This document shows, piece after piece, positions 17,946 to 41,800 of a stretch of DNA of 64,000 nucleotides (position 1 is the stretch's first letter; each line of letters begins with the position of its first letter). Made by a program: the position numbers and the translations under genes. The stretch is from contig CM020501.1 in the NCBI GenBank assembly GCA_009823395.1, positions 8,925,361-8,989,360 on the forward strand, in the 5' to 3' direction. The notes under the pieces were generated by a model. The model searched no databases, was not told where the DNA came from, and saw nothing but the letters and a program-made list of their open reading frames with translations. The DNA is from Thamnaconus septentrionalis. Its lineage: Eukaryota; Chordata; Actinopteri; Tetraodontiformes; Monacanthidae.

Positions 17946-20900
17946 CTCCAGAATAAAAGCATGAAAATAACACGAAAACTGGGCGGAAAAACGCATCATC
18001 AAATTAAAATGACTTTGTCATTGCCCTGTTTTAGACGATAGACTTAATTTACCAATAATACTTATTAATGTCAACTCAAAGGGATTAACTTTGTAACAGC
18101 AAAATTAATTAAGTGATATTAAAAGATCTACATGTATCTGACATCTATCCAGAAAATCCCAAATTTAGCCGAATGTTTTTTTTTTTCTGAAAATAAGGAG
18201 TTGACAAAAATAAACATTGTCATGATAAAAATAATAGAGGAAATCAGCACATGCGAACGATTTCCGCACCACGTTTGGCATGCACATGCCTTACCTAACT
18301 TCTTCCGAGTAGGTGTACTTACACCATATAGTATACTGTACAGCTTCTTGCACAAAACAAAACCCTCCTTACAATCTGATGTGTAATGGACCTTGGGCTC
18401 CTCTTGGGGGTGCTATACTAAAAACATCTCTGCTATACCTGATTGAGGAATCAGGAACACCTGTGGCAGCCAGCAGTTCCTGTCTATAAAAAATGTTTCC
18501 TGTGGCTGTTGCCCTTGTGCTCTACGATCAGCCATTGTCTCAATCAGCCATGGTTGTTGAACCCTTGGTTTGTTCTGGTGGTGGTTTATGTTCCTTTTTC
18601 CTTCGGTATTGTTCTGCAACACTCACACACACTTTCACCCTTTTACACATGCAACTTTGATTTCGCTAATGACTCACTTGCTTTTGCTAATAACTTTAGT
18701 TTGTATTTTCTAATTTAATGTAAGTTGGTTTAATTTGGTCAAATTCGGTTGAATAGTGTGTCTTTGTTTTAAATGTAACACTTTGCTGTGTTCAATTAGC
18801 CAGGTCAGCAGCCTTGCATTCTTCTAATTCTGTTTTTTTTTTTGTTTGTTTGTTTGTTTTTTTTTTTAAAAAAGCGTTTTGTCTTAATATTTGGTCTTCC
18901 ATCTAAAGTGGATGCTTTATAAAAAAAAAATAAGTAAAAACAAAAACATGACAATTCAAGGTCCGTACACATTTGTTTTTATTTGCCGTTTGCATTGCAT
19001 CCATTTCCACTGATGGCCTGTGCTGTTAACCATAGCACATGATGAGATCAAAGTCTGTATTTGTTCATTGTGCATGAAACTAAGAGCACATACTCCCACC
19101 TTGATGTGTCCATTTATTGTTGCGTGGGTTGGTCTCTGCTCAAACAAATGACACAAACCATATCTTTGCGCCCATAAAAAGCTGGATTATTAACATGGAA
19201 AAGTGCATGTTTACCTTTGATCTGGTTGCCATGTACAACTTAGGCTAAGGTCAAGTGCTGTGACTTGATACAAGGACAGAGGCTGTAGCAGGACGTTGCA
19301 GTAGAATAACTGTTTGATTGAAGGCAACACAAAGCTACAATATTTTAGTCCATCATTGTTATTTTGGTTTAATTCATTAACTTTTCCAAGACTGCTAAAA
19401 ACTTTAGACTGTTTTTTCTGGGACCATTTCACTTTTATGCATTTTTGTATTTATGCACTATAGTACATAGACCATGTTGTTTCCAGTCATATTTGATCAG
19501 AATGTATTTGTTTCGATTTGCCCAGCATACTTAATTCATAAATTAAAAGGTTTGTGGTTATTTGATAAAACGGTTTAAAAGACAATGAATAACTTTTTAT
19601 GACTTGCCTGCTGCTTGCTTTGTGGCTGTTAGCTTTAGCAGTAAGCATGTAGGTATGATGGATATTTCAGCTATTTTCTGTAAACAAAAATGTCAATTGG
19701 GGGGAGGCTGTCCTCCTCATTTCAGGCAAAAAGCCCCACCCAGAGCGACATGATGTCATATAAACAAACACTGTCACAGCACTGGAGCGGAGATAACACT
19801 GTTTACTCTTGACAAGTTTGTATAGACCACTGAATTTGTTTACCTAGTTACGTAATAGTTACCCTGGAGATATGACGGTGAATTTTTCATAAATTTATTA
19901 TTTCTTATGCTTATGCTTTCGTAAATGCCAAGAAAGTGGAAATGTTATGCTGTATATGCTGTATATTAATATTTTTTGAAAAAACTATACAATTTTATTT
20001 TAGTAAGCAGCTAACACATGCTAATGAGATATATGTGTGGATCCAATTTGACAGAGGCTACACAGGTGCGCTATGAGTTTCCTGCACAATGCACTGAGAG
20101 CACAAAAGGTGACCCCATTAGGCTCATCTGTTGTTCAGTGGGAAGGAAATACATCGATGTTGCGACAGACAAGGAAGGAGTGTCTGGTTGCTTTTGCCAC
20201 AAATCATTGTGACATCATGTTTATTGATGAGTTTCCTGTCCAGCCTGGTGATTTTATCAAGAAGAATCTTCAAGAGATCCGCCATTTACAAAATGATAAA
20301 AGATCTACTGCTTCAAAACCCAAACACGCCACTAACTAAACACAGTTCACAGCTTACACCTTCAGTCTGTCTTTCTGTTAGAGCTCCACCTTAACTAATT
20401 TCTAGATCTTTACTTTTCATTTAAGATTTCAATCAAGCAGTCTGGTAATTGCAAACTGTCCAAAAAATGATCACAACAATCACCACTGTTAAAAATAAAA
20501 CAATAATCTATAATAAACTGTTATAATTTGAAGCTGAATCTGATTATTTAATTTACACTTTTCATATTTTCCAAGGCGCACAAAACAAATCAGGTGTGAG
20601 ATTGTGGTTGACAGCAGGACTAACTTTGTCACTAATCTAAGGGAGGTATCGGTAAGCTTTCAAAAGAAAAGTGAAGGATGGACCTCTGAGGACTCACAGG
20701 CTGGAGACATGTTAGTGTAACATTGTTTGTTGTTCAGTGATTTGTTTTCAATTCAATTTCTTCATTTTCAACAAAGTATTGTTACGAGTCAGGGTCATTC
20801 ACGTCGGTACTTCCTTTATCGTTGCAAGTTCTTGTTTTGAATTAGCTCCGTGTGGGACTCCACGTCCGCTTCACTGTCGGTGCTTTTCGTTCTGCTGTCG

Positions 20901-21183
20901 TGTGTCGCGCTGGTCGTGTTTCCTCCTATCTCATGTTTCTCCAGAGAGAAAGTGCACTGCAGCGTTTCAAGCAGCCCAGCGGAGAGGCGTGGCCACACAG
21001 CTCTCATGACAGGTGACAAGAGGAGGAGCCGCACTACCTGTGCAGAGCTCCCAGTGAGTGCAACCCTGGACAGTGCACCTGTTGCACTTCCCAGGTTATC
21101 TCTCCCTCCCTCTTTCTGTCCTTCTCTCCCCTCCCTCCCCCCATTTCACCTTGACTGGTCTTGGAAGCAGAGACATCGCCAAC
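17946..21183. other. Spacer between divergent ppa2 and arhgef38
   Basis: No convincing coding exon. Short reading frames at 20018-20340 overlap one another in different phases. The right end (about 20850-21183) becomes GC-richer, with a C/T-rich stretch just before the arhgef38 ATG, and is the likely arhgef38 promoter and 5' UTR. T-rich and A-rich tracts occur near 18830-18870 and 18920-18945. The 18400-18620 and 19680-19800 stretches may be old dispersed repeats, but I cannot name a family. Confidence 0.6.
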
Positions 21184-34517
<13,334 letters not shown>

Positions 34518-34850
34518 ACAGAGAAGGAGATAGAGAGAAACTGAGAACTAAAAAAACCAAAAAAAAACCCAAAACATCCACCAAGAATACTTCAACCCCT
34601 GTGGCATTCACTTTCTATCATGGACAGTCAGAGTGCGAGGTGTGTCAGAGGAAACCCATGTAGAGACTACAGCCCAATGTGATGAGCACTTTTTTGTACT
34701 TCAGTGTTGTAATTGATATCATGAAGTGATTTAACAATGAAGATTTTTCCTGAGCTTACTTGCAGATGAAATTATATGTGAAATGGTAAAATATATGAAG
34801 AATGTTTTACGTTTTAGAGATTTATGCAACTATTTATAAATGAAAGATTT

Positions 34851-34856
34851 AATAAA
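34851..34856 (+). terminator. arhgef38: AATAAA poly(A) signal, arhgef38
   Basis: Canonical hexamer 334 bases after the stop, in AT-rich sequence. Confidence 0.7.
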
Positions 34857-34933
34857 TAGAGTATGAACGATCCTCTTCCGGTTCTGCAGACTTTTCTAAA
34901 GAATTAACACAATGGCATGTCTAAAATAAGAGA

Positions 34934-34939
34934 TTTAAT
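34934..34939 (-). terminator. ints12: ATTAAA poly(A) signal, ints12
   Basis: The common variant hexamer on the minus strand, about 225 bases after the ints12 stop. No AATAAA is seen in the minus-strand 3' region. Confidence 0.5.
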
Positions 34940-35162
34940 TATGTTTGATGGTAAAAAGAAACACCTTTCCAATGGAGAGACTTGTTAGGACAGAACGAGG
35001 CACAAAGAGTCCAGCAGTGTTCACACAAAGAAAAAAAGTTCAAGTATTTCGCTGGATGACGTTGCTCATCTATTGACACTCGTACTACAAACATGACGCT
35101 CTGGCACTACATTTACTCGTGCTTCTTTCATTGTCTTCTCTCTCTCTCATCAACAACATCGC

Positions 35163-37619
35163 TCATTTCTTCAGCTTCTTCTGTGCTGCCTTTTTCTTCA
35201 CCATCTGCAACCGTTTCATGGCATTAAACTGGGATTCCTGGGATGTCTGCCCCTTGTCGCCCGCCGCTGCTGCCGCAGCCGCCGCCTTTGACCCATTGCC
35301 GTTGTTGCCATTTCCTCCCCCATTACTGCCTCCGTTCCCGCCCGCGCTCGCCTGGGAGCTGCTTGGGGAACCGGACCCTTTGCCCTGGTTCTCGCCACTC
35401 GAGGAACGGTTCAGCGGCTGCTTTCCCAGGGTCAGGGGAGGAGGGGGCTTTAGGGGCGCTTGACTAGAGCCGTTTCCGTTGCTGCCCCCCGCAGCCTTTG
35501 CAGAGCTGAGTCCGGACTTGGCTCCCGCTAGCCCGGACAGCCCGACGGGCTTCTGGCCAGAGGACGCTGACAAGGTCTTATGGTTGCCACTTGAGCTCGA
35601 GGAACCCAGTTTGGAGCTGGCAGGATTAGCCGGGCCCGTCTTGGCGCCGAATGCAGCCCAACCTGTGAGACCACTGCCTGAGGAGGAGGAGCCGCTGCTG
35701 CCGCTGCTGCCAGTGGGATTGCCAGATGTGCCGGATGCCTGAAACCACAAGGCGGCAGCGTAATACATAACGCGTTAAAAACTGGCTTAAACAACACAAA
35801 AGGTTTGGTTAAGTGACAATCATTGTTGTTTCTATGAAATCATTGTGTAAATGTGTGTAAAGGAAAAAGGAAGTTAGTGAGCCATTAACTTGGGATATTA
35901 TTCTCAAAAAGCAGAAGCAGAACAGAACATAAAGCAAGATGGTGAGCAGCAAACCTTTAGCTAATCCCATAAAATCACACTAACAAGAGCTGCTTAATGC
36001 TGTTTGTACCCAAAATAATGCAGTTCTGTTAGCATGTAATACACAGCATGGCATTCAGTTTGAGAGGGTTATTTTGGCAACAAACAGTGTTGACATTGTT
36101 GAATTCACAAAGGACAGCCTGGAGACATATTTTTCTACAAATGGAAAAATCATATTGTTATATCGTGCAACATTGTGAACTGCAAAGGTTTGAGTTCCTG
36201 AAGCCATATACATTGGCAGTTATTTGTGTTTTTATTTTGTTTGCTTAACAGCAGCAGAAAACTAGAGAATCCTACACCGTGAATTCCAGCCTATTACTTT
36301 TATTGCTGTATACATACCTTGACTTCTGCTCTTTTAAAGGCCTGGAAGGTGCTAGCTGTATCTGGCTTGGCTTTTGGCTCAGCCTTCTTCACCAGTGTGT
36401 CTTTTACGACTGGCGTTGATGATGCAGACACAGGAGACGGCTTCTGTGGTGGTTTCTGTGCCTGGAGAAAACAAAATGGCACAGACATATTAAATATATC
36501 ACCCAGTGAGGGAAAGGTGAAAGTTGTGATGAAATGTACTGTTCTCACCATACGCTTCATCTGCCTGGTGCAGCGGGCACAGTACCACACCAGTCGGGGG
36601 TCATTCACGTCTTTGTCTGTCACTTGGGGTTTGTGACAGTCCTGGTGGTAGAGGTTGTGGCACTCCTGACACTCGACCAGCTGGTTGCCCATTGACACCG
36701 TCATTTGTCTGAGGAACCGAAGAACACAACAGGCGGTTGATGGATGAAATTTAACAACGGGTTGTTTTACAAGGAGGAACTATGACGTACCTGCAAACGA
36801 CGCACGCTAGGCCCATTTCCATGGCAAAGTCGTCAGCGTTGGTCTCATCGTAGTCGTTCAGGTTTGGCAAAAGGTCTTTGCTTGTCTGAACGGTTATAGG
36901 AGAGGAACGGTTGTCCTGTTTTTCTAAACGAGACTTTTTGGGAGGATCCACCTCACCCAGATCAACCCTGACCTGTGAGTTGAGAACGTAGAGAGTACAG
37001 AGACATTATAAGCATTTAGTAATCAACATTGAAAGCTTAATTTATAACCGCCTACTACCTTAACTGTTACGTTTATTTTTAATAATGCAGGTCCAAACAA
37101 CACAAAAAGGGAAATAAATAACACATATCTTTCAAGCTTTTAATACCACAGGCTGTGTTATGCCCAAAAAAATCTAATATGTGACCCCTACCTTCTCAGC
37201 GGATCTTTTCTCTGCATCCTTTTTACTTTTTTCTGAGCTGGATTTGGTGGCGCTGCTGCTTGATGATGAAGAACTTGAAGAAGATTTAGAGTCCTGCTTA
37301 CTCAAGCTCAATTTTGATGGTTTGGAAACTTCTATATCCTGATGATAAACAAAATCACACCAAAAAAATTTAAAGACACATTATAACAGTAAAAAAAGGA
37401 AGAAAAAAAAAAGAAAAAAGAAGCATATCATAAACAAAAAGAAATTCCTTATGAACGCCTTACTTTTTGTAATGAACGGTAAGAGGCGTCGCTTCCTCTT
37501 GCAAGGGAATCGTCTAGTAGTGCTTTCAGTTTGTCAGCTGAGTCTTTACTCTTGGAGTGCAGGTAACTGAGTCCCTTTAAGAAGATGGGATCCAATTCCA
37601 GACTCACAGGCCCAGCCAT
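35163..37619 (-). CDS. ints12: Integrator complex subunit 12, 6 coding exons
   Basis: Encodes a 454-residue nuclear subunit of Integrator, the complex that cleaves snRNA and other RNA polymerase II transcripts. Exons on the minus strand are 37619-37464, 37338-37192, 36972-36791, 36708-36549, 36461-36318 and 35738-35163. All are GT/AG and in phase. The N-terminus ([28 protein letters not shown]) is the conserved short segment that binds the rest of Integrator in this family. A Ser/Lys-rich linker follows, then a PHD finger (about 158-210) and a long Gly/Ser/Pro-rich tail with [10 protein letters not shown] and [10 protein letters not shown]. The end [25 protein letters not shown] is almost identical to mammals. 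A splice acceptor 8 bases before the ATG shows that the first exon is noncoding. Confidence 0.96.
35739..36317 (-). other. ints12: ints12 last intron
   Basis: A 579-base intron without repeats or recognisable features. Confidence 0.8.
36549..36708 (-). CDS. ints12: ints12 PHD-finger exon
   Basis: Together with the end of the preceding exon (ACVVCR) it supplies the C4HC3 zinc ligands: CVVC, then [13 protein letters not shown], and WYCARC. The splice falls inside the Arg codon after the second Cys. PHD fingers of this kind can read histone H3 tails. The ligand specificity here is unknown. Confidence 0.95.
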
Positions 37620-37770
37620 GGCTTAAGCTGTGGAGATCATAAATCAACATCTTACGTACGTACAAAAAGCACCCAAAAATGGGCAACAAAGGTCCTGCTT
37701 CGCTCTAATTATTGGAAATGTCATCTAGTCGAGAATATGTGCAGGCTTGAGGGTTGAATGGAGCACTGTT

Positions 37771-37816
37771 ACGAACTAAATTTCCCTCGGGATAAACAAA
37801 GTATTCTGATTCTGAA
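37771..37816. mobile_element. Short retroelement-tail-like repeat
   Basis: AAATTTCCCTCGGGATAAAC followed by AAAGTATTCTGATTCTGAA. This phrase is the end of a very common fish interspersed repeat. Only a fragment is present, in the ints12 5' region. Confidence 0.45.
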
Positions 37817-38590
37817 ATAACTCGGTCAGTGTAACAGGAAGTTACAGGGTTACTTTCTGAGACATTTGTAAATGGTCAAGATACTCCATGATCACCCATC
37901 ACGAAGATGTTCTTATAATACATCCGTATGTTCCACAAACAAATGAAGAAATAGAAAACAAAATGATAGAATCATGCCAGCCAAATACGTGTGATAACTG
38001 GTGAAAACAACAGAAACGCATTGCTACGTTGAATGATCCATACGAACACTTTCGTAAAATTCATACAAGTAGCAAAACATGGAATCCAGAGACAGATGCG
38101 TCACCACTGCGTTGAATGTGTTGCGCTACTTATTCAGCCCAGCTAAATAACGCTGGGGCATCGTCTCGCTAGTTCGCTACAGCAGGCTGTCAGTTGTCGG
38201 AAATAAGTAATATTTTATGTACTCTCATTTTCAGGAGTCATAAATTACCTCACGGCCTGCTCTTGAGGAATTCTGCTGCTACACCCGGTGGTATCGCTTC
38301 CTTGAGGTGGTCGTTCCACCGACAAAAGAAGCTGAGACACCCGGGACGGACCAATAGGACGGACCATTTACCCACAGTGTGCAACTGTTAAATACGTCCC
38401 GAATACGCAGCCGCGGAACGTTTTAAATTGGTTTGTTTTACTCGATAGCGATTCAAACCTTGCATCCCTTCATGTGACTTTGGTTCCAAAATTCGGATAA
38501 TCGTTGAAATAAAACGAAACAACATTTATTTCAGATTTTGTCACTTGATTGGAGCTGTCATGATTATCGATGCCTTTGTTCTTGGAGTAG

Positions 38591-38604
38591 ACAGCAGGTG
38601 GCGC
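38591..38604 (+). promoter_or_regulatory. CTCF-type binding motif
   Basis: ACAGCAGGTGGCGCC. From its second base it agrees at all 14 positions with the CTCF core consensus CASYAGRKGGCRSY. It sits between the ints12 and gstcd start sites, 260 bases before the gstcd ATG. Occupancy is inferred. Confidence 0.6.
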
Positions 38605-38860
38605 CGTTGATCCTCTTAGCCGTGCCTCTGGAAAAGAGGAAGTTGCCCTGCGCTAACCAAAACAACGTGGTTGTATCACTCTACCGGTATGTCTCCTTAA
38701 CGAAACGTCCTGTAAGTTGCCTTCGTGGCATTTTTGTGAAGAAATTGGCTGTTGACGGTGACGTTTTAACGTTTCACGAGTCACCTTACTCCACTTCTTG
38801 AGCAAATACTGTGTCAATTCATCCTATTCCCACCGCTCCAAAGGACTGTTACTGCTGAGC

Positions 38861-41800
38861 ATGACGCACACTAAGATGAAGCAGCACCCTAGCCTCTACC
38901 TACAAGTGTGCCTCCAAAATGAAGAGCCGCGTCTCCCCCTGCACACGTCCATCGCCTTGTTCCTCTTGTCCTACTGCGACTGCAAGTCTTTTAAAGTTTA
39001 CCTCGTCTTCACGAAACCTCCCGGCATGAACTCACTGAAGGGCCAGATCCCAGAGTCCTTGGACGTGTCCTGCATTCAGCTGGGGGATGCGCCGCTGCTG
39101 GTGAGAAGCTGCCGCCTGCCCGCCGTACTGGACGAGACTGGGATGCTCTGCAGGGCAGGACTGGCGGTTGTCCTGAGGCACATCATCAAGAAGACTCTGG
39201 AGGCCGAGCCCTCCAGGAACGATGTGTTGGCTTTGTTGGGGTTCAAGAAGACCTGTCTGAAGGCCTGTGCTGAGGTAGGGAGAAAGTTGGTTTGAAAGTA
39301 GAAAAGCTTTTAGACCCTCACGAGTTTTACTGTTTCAAGCAACACCACCACGAATTACACAGTTTGTAACTGAGTGAACTTTCACACAAGTTAAATATAT
39401 GCCATATTTACACTAACTGCACGCTGTATTAGTGTCATGATTTATGGCATCATTCTTACGTTTTTAGCCTTTACCCATTAATTATTAATCCAACATATCT
39501 TTTCATCCTCAACTTTAGTGGAGAAGCGATGCACTCTGCAAACTACAATAGATCTCCAAAAATGGCATTTGGCCCTGCGTTCACAAAACAAAAAAAAAAA
39601 AAAACGAAAAAAACAACAACACTTGGTTCAAGCCTCCCTCCTGCTAAAACAGACACTTTGCTGAGCCTTCCACATGCAGCCACAAGGTGGACTCAGAGGA
39701 CTGTGCAAACGTTTGGCTATGAACTAGGTATAGTTACGTGTGCCTTTTGGGACGTCACATAGGGCTAATTTTGTTATATGAGCTCTCACTTTTTGACAAG
39801 TGAGCAAAAGACAAAAGATTAGGATTTCGTTTTTGTCTGAAATTAATTAAATTAGTTTCAGACCTGAAAGCGGAAACATATTGCATGGTATAGCCAAATA
39901 TCACTAGACCTTGACAGGTATACAGCATTTGTGTATGAGAGTTCCGCTCTCTGACCATCAAGGGAAATGTTTTGAATTATATCAAGTCCAAGAGGATTGT
40001 GTTATGTCACTTGTTTGGTTGTTTTAATTGGTCACAGATTTTAATCACAAAGAAATGTTTCCATTCCTACTCTCAGGTAAGCACGTGGACCAGACTCTGC
40101 GAGATTGGCATCCCCTCTGCTGTCGAAGAACACCTGAGAAACCCGCAGCATCTGCAGCTCCCTGCTTCCATCCTCGCCCTGGAGCACAGGCTGGCCGAAC
40201 CCGTCAAGGTTCACAATGATGACAAAATACGGAGGCAGAAACTGAAAGAGCAGCGACAGAATGAAAAGACCGAGGCGGCTGAGGGCGGCGCAAACCCAGA
40301 CTCCGCCTCTGAACTGGGGCGCTCGCCTCAGCTCGAGCTCAGGCAGGCTCTGGCAAAGCTGTCCATGAATTCAGTTCCATCTGCGGCCACCAGAGAGAGC
40401 TCCGAGATCAGGAAGGTGAAGACCACGGACTTGCCTCCACTGGAGCACGTGTTTGCCGAGGGACTGTACTTCACTCTGACTGATGTGGTGCTGCTGCCAT
40501 GCATCTACCAGTACCTGGTAAGGGCCTTGGAGTTTATGAGTGATGTTCGACTGCTGTCAGTAATGAACCCTTGTGGTTGATGTGCTTGGCCCAGTTATTG
40601 CCAGAAGTCACGGTCTAATTTTGACTCATGAATGCACAGCAATAGCTCATTTCTTTATCACAGAAAAGCCCATATTTCATCCGTAAGCATCATATTTTAA
40701 ATGGGGTGGTGCCGGGTTGGTGCGTTGTTGGCATTCCAGGATTTCCTGTCAATAAAATAGCTGTAGTTGTTCTGTGATCTAAGTATAGCCATGCTAGACG
40801 AATAAAAAAGAAAAAAACAGCTCTCTTTAGACGCATTTGTTATCATAAACCTCTCAAGTTATACACAGGTAATGATTTTGACTCTCTAGTTAGGGTGAGC
40901 TGGCAGGACATCCGGTCACTTTCTCACATCCATCAAGGCAGAACCCCGAGTTAAGCAGACGAGTGGCATGAGACTTTGCTCAGGTTCCTGCTCTCAAAGG
41001 GGCGCCAGAGACACCTGGTGAAGTATGATAACAGTATATGTGAGAGTTTCTATTTAAATGCGCCAGGTTGCAATGCATTTCAATCACCTTCCTTTGGGAG
41101 CCTGCTCCTCGCTGCAACAGATCAAGAATCAGTAGCTTGTTACAGTGACCTGAATATTTTAACTCATTTAAAAAAAAAAAAAAAAAAAAAAAAACCCACA
41201 AAACTAGCCCCTGAACCTCTAAAACTCATTTCTTACAATTTTTGGGGGTATTTATTTTAAAAACAGTTGGAAGCAGCAGTTTAGCTGCAGAGGTGAAGTG
41301 CATTGTGTTGCTTCTGGGCTGCTGCAGGTTTATGGCGTTGCTATATAACCTCTTTGCAAGCCTGGACTTTTACATAAATGCAAATGCTCATTATTTGCAA
41401 ATGAAAAACAACAGTTACTTGTTTCACGTGACTTTCTTTTACTGAATGCTTGCATGTGTGTTTTATTGTTCATCGCCCCCAGTGAATGTAACACACTGGA
41501 GGTTTAAATGTTGTGAACTGCACGCTGCAGCCAACATGCTGGACGGTGCACAGTCAATACTTTGCCAACAGCTTTGGTTTTCTTCGAGGCTTTATTTCCT
41601 GCTACAGTAGTTTTGTTCTGTTAAGGCGTTTTTCCTTTTTTTTAACAAACCTGTCGCAAGTTTGAACGACCGTCGTCGTCGTGGTTGTACAGTGAATTGT
41701 CATCGACCTGGAAGGCGGCCGCCGTCCCGCGAAGCAAAGTGGCTCTCGACGTCGACTTCGCCCTGCGGCTGCGCTCTCAACTGTGGGAGTGAATCGAGCC

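Larger units (their letters stand above)
34518..35162. other. Convergent 3' UTRs of arhgef38 and ints12
   Basis: Only 645 bases separate the two stop codons. The plus-strand signal at 34851 and the minus-strand signal near 34934 imply 3' ends that abut or overlap slightly. Confidence 0.75.
37620..38860. promoter_or_regulatory. Divergent promoter region of ints12 and gstcd
   Basis: The two start codons are 1.24 kb apart and point away from each other. The middle (about 38100-38700) is richer in CpG than its surroundings. It contains a CTCF-type motif (38591-38604), a GAGGAAGTTG ETS-type motif (38636-38645) and TGACGTTTTAACGTTTCA (about 38758-38775), which has a CRE-like half. Noncoding first exons of both genes must lie here but cannot be delimited. 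There is no TATA box at a convincing place. Confidence 0.6.

Noticed and set aside
20018..20394. Three overlapping short frames between ppa2 and arhgef38
   Set aside because: They overlap in different phases with no family resemblance; at most a decayed repeat.
35216..35742. Plus-strand Pro/Ala-rich frames opposite the last ints12 exon
   Set aside because: Antisense shadows of the Gly/Ser/Pro-rich ints12 tail.
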